From assembly GCA_016204905.1 (NCBI GenBank), contig JACQJU010000105.1, positions 1-11,385 of the forward strand: a stretch of 11,385 nucleotides of DNA, in the 5' to 3' direction. The notes beneath the pieces were generated by a model. That model searched no databases, was not told the DNA's origin, and saw only the letters and a program-made list of their open reading frames with translations. A program made the position numbers and the translations under genes. Below, one piece after another: positions 6,032-11,385 of this stretch (position 1 is its first letter; every line of letters begins with the position of its first letter). This DNA comes from Candidatus Gottesmanbacteria bacterium (GTDB lineage Bacteria > Patescibacteriota > Microgenomatia > 2-02-FULL-39-11).

Positions 6032-6367
6032 TTATGCTAAAGATAATTCTAAATCTCTTGCTCTACCCAAGGCCGTATTTATTTCTTTCTTGGGTGTATC
6101 GTTGCTTTTTTTAATAAACATATGGAGTAGCCAACAAACGGTTTGCTTTATTGCGCATAAAATGCGGTATCCAATGTTATTAAAATTAATCGTTATTTCA
6201 TAAAGTTGACAGCCTTTGAGTTTTTTCATATCTATAAAATTATGTCCATATTTTTCAAGTAACTTTAGTTGTCTAATAATTTTTTTCTTTGCTTTTGCGG
6301 GCAAGCCCTCAATAAACTCGCCTACATAATTTCTAGTATTTGATGATGTGTAAAATTGTATATCCAT
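6032..6367 (-). CDS. HigB-like toxin (RelE superfamily, phage Gp49-like)
   Basis: The 111-residue protein matches the Gp49-like/HigB branch of RelE toxins: a Y-x-S start, LPAKAKKKIIRQLKLLEKYG helix, KKLKGCQLYEI strand, GYRILCAI and the final FIKKSNDTPKKEI with a basic C-terminal helix. Members are usually ribosome-dependent mRNA endonucleases. I choose the ATG at 6367, giving MDIQFYTSS, a typical family start; an in-frame TTG at 6379 would add four residues. Neither has a clear ribosome binding site, which would keep toxin synthesis below that of the antitoxin. It is the first gene of a three-gene leftward operon with a near-consensus promoter. All conserved strands are present, so it looks intact. 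Confidence 0.85.
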   Translation of the reverse strand: MDIQFYTSSNTRNYVGEFIEGLPAKAKKKIIRQLKLLEKYGHNFIDMKKLKGCQLYEITINFNNIGYRILCAIKQTVCWLLHMFIKKSNDTPKKEINTALGRARDLELSLA

Positions 6368-6384
6368 ATAGTCGTTCAAGGAAA

Positions 6385-6406
6385 AACATAACGATTTTGT
6401 TATATT
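6385..6406. promoter_or_regulatory. Operator-like dyad of the toxin-antitoxin operon
   Basis: AACATAAC (6385-6392) and GTTATATT (6399-6406) form an inverted repeat with 7 of 8 pairs matched around the 6-nt spacer GATTTT. It covers the expected transcription start and overlaps the -10 box, the right place for autorepression by the XRE antitoxin. Confidence 0.6.
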
Positions 6407-6432
6407 TTATAGAGATGGCGGCGCGTTGTCAA
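6404..6432 (-). promoter_or_regulatory. Promoter of the toxin-antitoxin operon
   Basis: On the minus strand a perfect TTGACA (6427-6432) and TAAAAT (6404-6409) are separated by exactly 17 bp. This is the best promoter in the window. The spacer is oddly GC-rich. The start should fall near 6397, giving a leader of about 30 nt. Confidence 0.8.
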
Positions 6433-6557
6433 GAGGTAATGAGGGGAATCAATTAATATAGTTATGTGAGTGTTGGTGTCAGTCGTACCTGCGACGTAGG
6501 GTTAGTTTTTCTAAAAAGTCTTTGTAAAAGATTCCAACATAGTCAACTAAACACCGG

Positions 6558-6701
6558 TCACTTATACACATTTCCTCTATAATCCACGGTTATTATCGTG
6601 ATAGTTTCTGATTTAGGATCAAAAGTATAAATAATTCTTAGTGGCCAGGCTCTGAGACTTCTCAGTCCGGAAAATTGTCCTTGAATCAGTTTTTCAGATA
6701 T
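6558..6701 (-). pseudogene. C-terminal remnant of a second RelE/ParE-family toxin
   Basis: A 47-codon minus-strand frame has no start codon at its left boundary, an in-frame stop just upstream (6702-6704), and a proper stop at 6558-6560. Its product includes GLRSLRAWPLRIIYTF, then DPKSETITIITVDYRGNVYK, matching the core and end of RelE/ParE toxins (L-R-s-x-R-x-x-x-y-R-I-I-Y and the final h-R-x-x-x-Y). The N-terminal half and any antitoxin are missing; that position is taken by the end of the lamin-tail gene, which it overlaps by 8 nt. It is a different branch from the intact HigB-like toxin nearby. In the gap 6433-6557 I see nothing gene-like. Confidence 0.7.
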
Positions 6702-7785
6702 TCACGACCCGACAATTAAGTATGGGGAAAGAGACCGTGGAAAAAAACAATCGGAAATTGATAAAACGTATATTACATTGAATAGTTGAGTTGCTAAATG
6801 GCATATGAATAACTCGAGGAGTAGGGGTAGGTGTATTGGTGGGACCTAAAGTTGGAGTTGGCGTATCTATCGGAGGTAGAGTAGGTGTAAGTGTTGGTGT
6901 CATAGTTGGTGTTAGAGTTTCTGTCGGAGTTGGAGTTAGAGTAGGCGTCGGAGTAGGAGTTGCAGTGGGTTCAAGAGTCGGAGTTGGCGTAGGTGTTTCA
7001 GTAGGTGTCGGCGTCTCAGTTGGCGTTGCTGTAGGCTCTAGTGTCGGTGTAGGAGTTGGTGTGTCCGTGGGGGTTGGCGTCGGAGTTTCGGTTGGTGTTA
7101 TAGTTGGAGTAAGCGAAGGAGTAGGTGTTGGTGTATTAGGTGGAGCAATTGGCGAGCTACTATTTCTGGGATTAGACGTACTAAACACTACAAAATCTGC
7201 CGAGTTATTATCGCTATCTTCTCCATTTCCGGCAAATTCATCCACTCCGCCTGTAGCCATGGTTAAAGAAGTGGAGGAAGAGTTGGCTTTCCTTACTATA
7301 CTTCCATCGGTAGGTGGATTCGGCGCATCAGCTGTTTCATTATCTACTGCCAGTCCCATGCCCACTTTGTCTACTATGGTTGTACCCGCATCAGAGTATA
7401 AAACCACAGTATTATTCGAAGCAGCTATCGCACTACTAGTAGAAGAGTATATTAAATCTACAGAAGTACTGCCATCATATCCGGGATTAGCAATAAGAAA
7501 GTACCCTCTAGAAGCTATCGTTCCCGATATACTCGCCACCAAATTAGCTTGTGTTGCACTACTAGATGATTCTACTTGCAACCGCCAACCGGCAAGATCA
7601 ATTGGATCAGACGTCGGATTATAAAGTTCCACAAATTCATCAGTAGAACTACCTCCAGCCGTTTGTATTTGTGAAATTACTATATTATAGGCAATTGAAA
7701 AAACTTTGGAAGATGAAGAATAAAATAAATAGAATACAAAAAGTATGACAGCGAAACCAATTAGAGCCAAGGGCAGGCGTCTCAT
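6694..7785 (-). CDS. Surface protein with lamin-tail domain and Thr-Pro stalk
   Basis: The 363-residue protein has a basic N-terminus and a hydrophobic helix (about 5-22) acting as signal or anchor, a lamin-tail domain (about 30-165, with DEFVELYNPTSDPIDLAGW at 49-67), an acidic Ser/Asn-rich linker, a Thr-Pro stalk (215-323), and a short tail (324-363) with hydrophobic strands and two cysteines (337 and 358). The lamin-tail domain is an immunoglobulin-like fold common on bacterial secreted proteins; no catalytic role is known. I infer an envelope or appendage protein. The tail after the stalk may be a cell-surface sorting or packing element. The first Met is preferred because a TTGACA-16-TAATAT promoter ends 8 nt before it. 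The stop overlaps the toxin remnant downstream. Confidence 0.85.
   Translation of the reverse strand: MRRLPLALIGFAVILFVFYLFYSSSSKVFSIAYNIVISQIQTAGGSSTDEFVELYNPTSDPIDLAGWRLQVESSSSATQANLVASISGTIASRGYFLIANPGYDGSTSVDLIYSSTSSAIAASNNTVVLYSDAGTTIVDKVGMGLAVDNETADAPNPPTDGSIVRKANSSSTSLTMATGGVDEFAGNGEDSDNNSADFVVFSTSNPRNSSSPIAPPNTPTPTPSLTPTITPTETPTPTPTDTPTPTPTLEPTATPTETPTPTETPTPTPTLEPTATPTPTPTLTPTPTETLTPTMTPTLTPTLPPIDTPTPTLGPTNTPTPTPRVIHMPFSNSTIQCNIRFINFRLFFSTVSFPILNCRVVNI
6817..7143 (-). repeat. Degenerate repeats encoding the Thr-Pro stalk
   Basis: About 325 bp encode roughly 109 residues of Thr-Pro dipeptides with interspersed Leu, Glu, Ala, Ser and Met. The segment TPTPTPTLEPTATPT occurs twice (about residues 243-255 and 265-277), showing recent internal duplication. 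Such DNA is prone to length change by slippage or recombination. The long open frame on the opposite strand, rich in Val and Gly, is only its shadow. Confidence 0.85.
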
Positions 7786-7793
7786 AACAATTA

Positions 7794-7821
7794 ATATTAA
7801 ACCCTGTTAGTTACTTGTCAA
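7794..7821 (-). promoter_or_regulatory. Promoter of the lamin-tail gene
   Basis: On the minus strand a perfect TTGACA (7816-7821) and TAATAT (7794-7799) are 16 bp apart. The -10 box ends 8 nt before the ATG, so the mRNA should be leaderless or nearly so. Confidence 0.7.
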
Positions 7822-7856
7822 GAGATATAATCTATATCAAATAACCGCTTTATTTA

Positions 7857-7865
7857 TGTTACAAT
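7857..7865 (+). promoter_or_regulatory. Extended -10 box, TGTTACAAT, for the Nudix gene
   Basis: It has nearly the same sequence as the box at 1250-1258 (TGCTACAAT). It would start transcription near 7872, 8 nt before the ATG at 7880, and it covers the upstream ATG at 7856, which argues against that ATG as the start. Confidence 0.5.
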
Positions 7866-7879
7866 TATGGCCTCAATCT

Positions 7880-8335
7880 ATGAAAAGAGAATTTTCCGCA
7901 GGTGGAATAATATTTTCGTCCAAGGGACGATCGGCCTCTGGCCGAAAAAAAGACATTAGGTGGTTGGTCTGCCAGCATTCCCAGCATAAAGGTTGGGTCT
8001 TCCCCAAAGGTCTAATAGGGGATAATATTAAAGGAGAAAAAAGTGAAGAAACAGCAGTTCGTGAAGTCAAAGAAGAAACAGGGGTAGAGGGAAAGATTAT
8101 TACTAAACTCCCAAATCCCGCCACCTATTGGTATGTTTGGCAAGGAGACAAAAGGTTTAAGACCGTCTATTATTTCCTCATGGAATATGCCGGCGGGGAT
8201 ATCAACAATCACGATCATGAAATGTCTCAAGTTGAGTGGTTACCGACTGAAGAAGTAGAAAAGAGGTTATCTTATAAATCTGATAAAGAAGCATTTAAAG
8301 GAGCGTTGAAACTTATTAAAAAATTGCCCTCGTAG
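7880..8335 (+). CDS. Nudix hydrolase, diadenosine-polyphosphate type
   Basis: The 151-residue protein contains a complete Nudix box at residues 47-69: G47, E53, then REVKEETGV (61-69), with the GX5EX7REUXEEXGU spacing exact. The preceding WVFPKG resembles the W-x-x-P-K-G of Ap4A/Ap6A hydrolases and MutT-like enzymes, which cleave nucleoside diphosphates linked to another group. A role in clearing Ap4A or oxidised nucleotides is inferred. The ATG at 7880 is chosen because the promoter overlaps the earlier ATG at 7856 and MKREFSAGGIIF is a natural family start. The last three codons, including the TAG stop, lie inside tRNA-Arg(CCG), so processing of the tRNA would remove the stop codon from the same transcript. 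Confidence 0.85.
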   Translation: MKREFSAGGIIFSSKGRSASGRKKDIRWLVCQHSQHKGWVFPKGLIGDNIKGEKSEETAVREVKEETGVEGKIITKLPNPATYWYVWQGDKRFKTVYYFLMEYAGGDINNHDHEMSQVEWLPTEEVEKRLSYKSDKEAFKGALKLIKKLPS

Positions 8336-8397
8336 GCTAATGGATAGACCGCAGGATTCCGGATCCTGCTATGTGGGTTCGATTCCCGCCGAGGGCG
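8326..8397 (+). tRNA. tRNA-Arg, anticodon CCG
   Basis: Acceptor GCCCTCG/CGAGGGC, anticodon stem CAGGA/TCCTG with loop TTCCGGA (anticodon 8359-8361), a 4-nt variable loop and T arm GTGGG-TTCGATT-CCCGC all fold. The D stem GGCT/GACC has one C-A mismatch. A20 and discriminator G fit arginine. It reads CGG; no CCA is encoded. Its first 10 nt overlap the end of the Nudix gene on the same strand, and its last 29 nt are antisense to the end of the FAD-linked oxidase gene. No separate promoter is clear, so it may depend on transcription through the Nudix gene. Confidence 0.93.
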
Positions 8398-10036
8398 CTT
8401 TTAGAAACAAATTTCCCGGTGCCAGTTTCCATTCCGGATCCAGCGCTTCTTTGACAGCTCTCATTTGTTCTATGCCTTCTTTTCCATAAAGTTCTTCTAA
8501 TAATTGCTGCTTTATAGGATTTTTTCCCACCCCATGCTCAGCAAGTGGACTACCCCCAAGTTTAATTACCTCACGGCCAATTTCCAGTATGGCTTGCTTA
8601 GCAGCTAGAATTTCTCCGTATGATTTCGCCACTACATTTGGATGCGTGTTACCATCAGAGAAATGACCCCAGTTATAATACTCAAGCCCATAAGCTGCAA
8701 ATTTCTCTCTGAAAATCTGCAGCATTTCTCCTAATCTTTCAAACGGTACAATCATATCACCTGCCATTTTACTAATACGGGAGTCTATATTTTTCTTATT
8801 CTGACCTACCCGTCCATTAACTCCACTTGGAACCGCTTCACGTATATCTTTAAAATATTTTATTTTGTCACCATTACTTGGAAAAGCAATTTGTGTATTA
8901 TTAGACAATCCCATATCATCAAGTATCACGGCAAAACGTTCCAATGGGAGGTCAGAATCAGTACGAATATTTTCCAATTGTATAAGCAGAAGTGTTTTTG
9001 CCTCTTCTGGAGGAGTAATTGCTTCTCGCGTTGTACTATCTTCTCTAAGAACTTCTACTGCATGTTCATCAATATACTCAATAGCACTAGCATCAATCCC
9101 GGAAGGATCACCTGTCTTTCGAGTTTCCAAAGATTGATCTCTTAATCGTCTAGTCAGTTCAAGCGCTTGATCTTCACTTTGGCATGAGACAATTGCCCAG
9201 CTGATATGAGGTTTCGGGACTATCCTTAGCTTGGCTTTCGTTATAACCCCTAGTGTACCTTCTGAACCTATAAACAAATCTATGAAATCCATGTCAGGTT
9301 TAGCATAATATCCAGCGGAAATTTTGGGCACATCAGGCATTATATATGTAGGAATGGGAATGCGTTGTATCTTTCCGTCTGCATTCTCCCATTCAAAATA
9401 CCCATCCTTATGAGCCCGATATTGTCCGCGTTTCATATCTACAACTTCACCATTTGCAAGTATGACCGTTAACTCTTCCACCCATGGTCTTGTCTGTCCA
9501 TACTTAAATGTTGCTGCTCCAGCGGCGTTGGTGGCAATTATACCTCCGACATTTGCGCCATCAAATGTCGGTCCTGGCGGATAATACAGTTCTTTTTCAG
9601 CAAGGTTTTCTTGCAATGCATGTACAGTGACTCCCGGTTGAACAGTAACAGAATCTTCACCTATCTCCAATATCTTATCCTGATAAGACATGTCGATTAC
9701 AATAGATCCTTCGGGTGTTGCTCCGCCAGTTAAGGATGACCGCGCTCCTTGAGTAAGTACACTTGGAGATCTTTTCAGAATGTATGCGACTTCGGCTTCT
9801 CCGGCTTCTGGCTTGAGTCGAATAGCTTCTGACGTGGACCCACGAACATGAGCCGCATCCTCACTGAAATTCTTTAATTCCTCAGTATCAGTAATAACTG
9901 TATATCTATGCGGATCAACTTCTCCCCTCGGAGGTCGCGACTTTATCCGATGAGTTTCTAATTGAGATTCCAAGGTAGGAGGTCCTCCTCCATCTGATAT
10001 CCCATATACGGTTTGCATTTCGATTCGAGCTGACAT
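8369..10036 (-). CDS. FAD-linked oxidase of the D-lactate dehydrogenase/glycolate oxidase (GlcD) family
   Basis: The 555-residue protein has a PCMH-type FAD-binding domain (about 60-275) with TQGARSSLTGG (95-105), NVGGIIATNAAG (162-173) and GSEGTLGVIT (257-266), and a C-terminal FAD-linked oxidase domain with GHFSDGNTHPN (457-467) and AEHGVGK (499-505). The family oxidises 2-hydroxy acids such as D-lactate or glycolate using FAD; the substrate is not clear here. The start at 10036 is chosen because TTGACT/CCATAT lies just before it; an in-frame ATG at 10081 would overlap that promoter. The family normally ends near NPGK-I-F; here PGNLF is followed by LKAPSAGIEPT, most of it read from the antisense of tRNA-Arg(CCG), which also supplies the stop. 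No Fe-S partner subunit is nearby. Confidence 0.85.
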   Translation of the reverse strand: MSARIEMQTVYGISDGGGPPTLESQLETHRIKSRPPRGEVDPHRYTVITDTEELKNFSEDAAHVRGSTSEAIRLKPEAGEAEVAYILKRSPSVLTQGARSSLTGGATPEGSIVIDMSYQDKILEIGEDSVTVQPGVTVHALQENLAEKELYYPPGPTFDGANVGGIIATNAAGAATFKYGQTRPWVEELTVILANGEVVDMKRGQYRAHKDGYFEWENADGKIQRIPIPTYIMPDVPKISAGYYAKPDMDFIDLFIGSEGTLGVITKAKLRIVPKPHISWAIVSCQSEDQALELTRRLRDQSLETRKTGDPSGIDASAIEYIDEHAVEVLREDSTTREAITPPEEAKTLLLIQLENIRTDSDLPLERFAVILDDMGLSNNTQIAFPSNGDKIKYFKDIREAVPSGVNGRVGQNKKNIDSRISKMAGDMIVPFERLGEMLQIFREKFAAYGLEYYNWGHFSDGNTHPNVVAKSYGEILAAKQAILEIGREVIKLGGSPLAEHGVGKNPIKQQLLEELYGKEGIEQMRAVKEALDPEWKLAPGNLFLKAPSAGIEPT

Positions 10037-10044
10037 AATGGGCC

Positions 10045-10074
10045 ATATGGTAACATATTGTCCTGATAAGTCAA
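10045..10074 (-). promoter_or_regulatory. Promoter of the FAD-linked oxidase gene
   Basis: On the minus strand TTGACT (10069-10074) and the weak CCATAT (10045-10050) are 18 bp apart. The -10 box ends 8 nt before the ATG at 10036, again implying a leaderless mRNA. Its -35 box touches the -35 region of the divergent gene at 10100, so the two promoters probably interfere. Confidence 0.45.
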
Positions 10075-10092
10075 AATGCAAAGTAGTATAAT
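10064..10092 (+). promoter_or_regulatory. Promoter of the inositol-monophosphatase-family gene
   Basis: A perfect TATAAT (10087-10092) lies 7 nt before the ATG at 10100, with the weak TGATAA (10064-10069) 17 bp upstream. The mRNA should start at or next to the start codon. Confidence 0.55.
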
Positions 10093-10099
10093 ACTCTAT

Positions 10100-10873
10100 A
10101 TGTTAAATTTCACTATTGATTTAGCCAAAAAAGCCGGAGAAATAATTCTCTCCGAAAAGAAGAAGTTAGTGGTGGAGAAAAAGTCTCGTCGCGAGATAGT
10201 TACCAATGCCGATATTGCTGCCGAAAATTATATTACTTCAAGAATTCTTGAAAAATACCCCAATCATCATATATTAGGTGAGGAATCATTTATTAAAACC
10301 CAAGACTATCAGCACTCTGCTGATCTCTGGATCATCGATCCTATCGATGGTACGACTAACTTTGCTCAAGGATTAACCGAGTATGGCGTTTCTGTGGGTT
10401 ATTATCACAATTTAGCACCAGTTGTTGGTGTTATCTATTTTCCCGAAAAAAATATGTTTTTTTCTTCACAAATAAGTAGGGGAGCATATCTAAATGGCAA
10501 TAAAATTCATGTCTCAAACAAAAAAGACATGAAAGATGCAGTTTTAGGTAGTCTATTTAGTTATGATACCGATGAAAATATGATTATTTTTGATATTTCC
10601 AAAAAATTATATCGAGAGATAAAAACTATTCGTTTTTTTGGCAGTGCTGTTTTGGATATCTGTTTTGTTGCTCAAGGTACATTGGACGGAACCGTTGGAT
10701 ATGCTCTCAAACCCTGGGATACCGCAGCAGCTTATTTAATTGTGAAAGAAGCTGGAGCAGTTGTTACCACATTAAAAGGTCGCCCATGGAATATTTTTGA
10801 AAAAGAACTGCTTGTTGCCAATAAATTTATTCATCCCCAATTAGTAAACTTTTTCACCCAAATCTTGCCTTAA
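10100..10873 (+). CDS. Inositol monophosphatase family protein (SuhB-like)
   Basis: The 257-residue protein has the full set of metal-binding motifs of the family: GEES (60-63), WIIDPIDGTTNF (77-88) and WDTAAAYLIVKEAG (206-219). These bind the magnesium ions used to release phosphate from a sugar phosphate such as myo-inositol-1-phosphate; related enzymes act on fructose-1,6-bisphosphate or PAP. Length is normal. I chose the ATG at 10100 over an in-frame ATG at 10076 because a perfect TATAAT sits between them. In E. coli SuhB also acts in rRNA antitermination, but nothing here shows that role. The gene is divergent from the FAD-linked oxidase and ends 29 nt before tRNA-Ser(GGA), whose promoter begins inside its last codons. 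Confidence 0.88.
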   Translation: MLNFTIDLAKKAGEIILSEKKKLVVEKKSRREIVTNADIAAENYITSRILEKYPNHHILGEESFIKTQDYQHSADLWIIDPIDGTTNFAQGLTEYGVSVGYYHNLAPVVGVIYFPEKNMFFSSQISRGAYLNGNKIHVSNKKDMKDAVLGSLFSYDTDENMIIFDISKKLYREIKTIRFFGSAVLDICFVAQGTLDGTVGYALKPWDTAAAYLIVKEAGAVVTTLKGRPWNIFEKELLVANKFIHPQLVNFFTQILP

Positions 10874-10893
10874 GAACCATTTTCACCTAAAAT
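10865..10893 (+). promoter_or_regulatory. Promoter of tRNA-Ser(GGA)
   Basis: TTGCCT (10865-10870) and TAAAAT (10888-10893) are separated by 17 bp, giving a start near 10900, just before the tRNA. The -35 box lies within the final codons of the upstream gene. Confidence 0.55.
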
Positions 10894-10902
10894 AACACAA
10901 CA

Positions 10903-10990
10903 GGAGGAGTCGCCTAGTTGGTCTATGGCGCGGTCCTGGAAAGACCGTTGGGCGGTAACGTCCTCGCGAGTTCGAATCTCGCCTCCTCCG
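10903..10990 (+). tRNA. tRNA-Ser, anticodon GGA
   Basis: This class II tRNA has acceptor GGAGGAG/CTCCTCC, anticodon stem CGGTC/GACCG with loop CTGGAAA (anticodon 10938-10940), long variable arm GGGCG-GTAA-CGTCC, and T arm GCGAG-TTCGAAT-CTCGC, identical in sequence to that of the other tRNA-Ser. Discriminator G fits serine. No CCA is encoded. It reads UCC and UCU. A GC-rich trailer with three hairpins follows. Confidence 0.95.
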
Positions 10991-11094
10991 CCTTCGCCTC
11001 GCTGAAGTCCCGATTTCATCGGGACGAAAGCGGGCTTTGCCCGTTCAGATCGGCTACGGCGAGACGAAGTCCGCTTTTACTTCGCCGTAGTTTT
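10991..11094 (+). terminator. GC-rich trailer of tRNA-Ser(GGA) with three hairpins, ending in a terminator
   Basis: Three stems follow in a row: GTCCCGAT/ATCGGGAC (11007-11014 and 11018-11025), CGGGC/GCCCG (11031-11035 and 11039-11043), and CTACGGCGA/TCGCCGTAG (11054-11062 and 11082-11090) followed by TTTT. The last is a Rho-independent terminator; its loop also holds CGAAGT/ACTTCG, which could pair instead. Like the trailer of tRNA-Ser(CGA), this stretch is much richer in G+C than its surroundings. Confidence 0.7.
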
Positions 11095-11135
11095 AACAAA
11101 GGCAAGTATTTCCTTTCTTAAGATAAAATATATGC

Positions 11136-11378
11136 ATGTGGTACGTATATATTCTTCTTTGCTCAGATAACAGAACCTATATAGGATGTACAGATAACCT
11201 TAAAGATAGAATAAAAAGACATGAAAAAGGCCAAATTCCAGCCACAAAATTAAGACGACCTATAAAGCTAATTAGTTATTTTGCCTTCTCTAACAAATAC
11301 ACAGCCTTCAACTTCGAAAAATACCTCAAATCAGGAAGCGGAAGAGCATTTATTAAAAAACACAAATTAGTTTTGTAA
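11136..11378 (+). CDS. Small GIY-YIG nuclease-domain protein (UPF0213/YhbQ-like)
   Basis: The 80-residue protein is a bare GIY-YIG domain: WYVYILLCSDNRTYIG carries the Y-x-Y and Y-I-G strands, DRIKRHEKG the helix with the family Arg, and the C-terminal half ends with FEKYLKSGSGRAFI, including the conserved Glu that binds metal. Length matches the UPF0213 family, which are predicted endonucleases of uncertain role, possibly in DNA repair. There is no DNA-binding extension as in homing enzymes. The start codon lies 6 nt after TAAAAT (11124-11129), again fitting a leaderless mRNA, and no ribosome binding site is seen. The gene follows the tRNA-Ser(GGA) terminator, so it is likely transcribed alone. 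Confidence 0.85.
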   Translation: MWYVYILLCSDNRTYIGCTDNLKDRIKRHEKGQIPATKLRRPIKLISYFAFSNKYTAFNFEKYLKSGSGRAFIKKHKLVL

Positions 11379-11385
11379 TTTCCAA

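Noticed and set aside
6440..6557. A short stretch resembling Thr-Pro stalk DNA (near 6466-6483) and a 30-codon minus-strand frame
   Set aside because: The similarity is about 17 nt in low-complexity sequence and the frame is too short with no family match.
6836..7624. Long plus-strand frame rich in Val and Gly
   Set aside because: It is the complement of the Thr-Pro stalk and lamin-tail coding sequence; the low-complexity product is a shadow.
10918..11121. A 67-codon frame over tRNA-Ser(GGA)
   Set aside because: It consists of tRNA and trailer sequence read as protein.
1..11385. Recoded UGA as in Gracilibacteria or Absconditabacteria
   Set aside because: No family motif is seen to continue through UGA, and the lamin-tail gene ends at a UGA just after a plausible C-terminus.
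1..11385. CRISPR array, insertion sequence or integron
   Set aside because: No regularly spaced direct repeats, transposase or integrase gene is seen on either strand.

Overview
This window looks like part of the genome of an ultra-small uncultured bacterium of the Candidate Phyla Radiation (Patescibacteria, perhaps a Microgenomates lineage). That is an inference. It rests on AT-rich, tightly packed genes under the standard genetic code, several single-pass surface proteins of unknown role (a lamin-tail protein on a Thr-Pro stalk, a tandem PsbP-like protein, a coiled-coil phosphodiester glycosidase), a free-standing LAGLIDADG nuclease, a UPF0213-type GIY-YIG nuclease and few Shine-Dalgarno sequences. 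No rRNA, ribosomal protein or other marker gene is present to fix the taxon.

Layout. Positions 1-1790 hold a leftward membrane-anchored phosphodiester glycosidase, divergent from a rightward two-helix membrane protein. Positions 1890-3290 hold tRNA-Arg(GCG), a LAGLIDADG homing endonuclease gene starting 7 nt after its CCA end, then tRNA-Ser(CGA) with a GC-rich trailer of hairpins ending in a terminator. Positions 3325-4536 hold a leftward PsbP-like membrane protein. Its upstream region (4564-4915) has no gene but is dense in inverted repeats, including two long hairpins that exclude each other. Positions 4916-6432 hold a leftward HigB-HigA type toxin-antitoxin operon with a third, translationally coupled DUF6941-like gene, a strong promoter and an operator-like dyad. 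It is flanked by remnants of an XRE regulator (5020-5128) and of a second RelE/ParE toxin (6558-6701). Positions 6694-7821 hold the lamin-tail surface protein. Positions 7857-10092 hold a Nudix hydrolase, tRNA-Arg(CCG) and a convergent FAD-linked oxidase; both proteins end inside the tRNA gene. Positions 10064-11378 hold an inositol-monophosphatase-family enzyme, tRNA-Ser(GGA) with another hairpin-rich trailer, and the GIY-YIG protein.

The genes form no single pathway. The recurring themes are four tRNAs, all for Arg or Ser, closely packed with neighbouring genes; promoters whose -10 box lies about 6-8 nt before the start codon, implying leaderless mRNAs; and GC-rich structured islands in otherwise AT-rich spacers. 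The strongest candidates for something undescribed are the three-gene toxin-antitoxin-DUF6941 operon, the tRNA that supplies the stop codons of two convergent genes, and the switch-like inverted repeats at 4581-4663.
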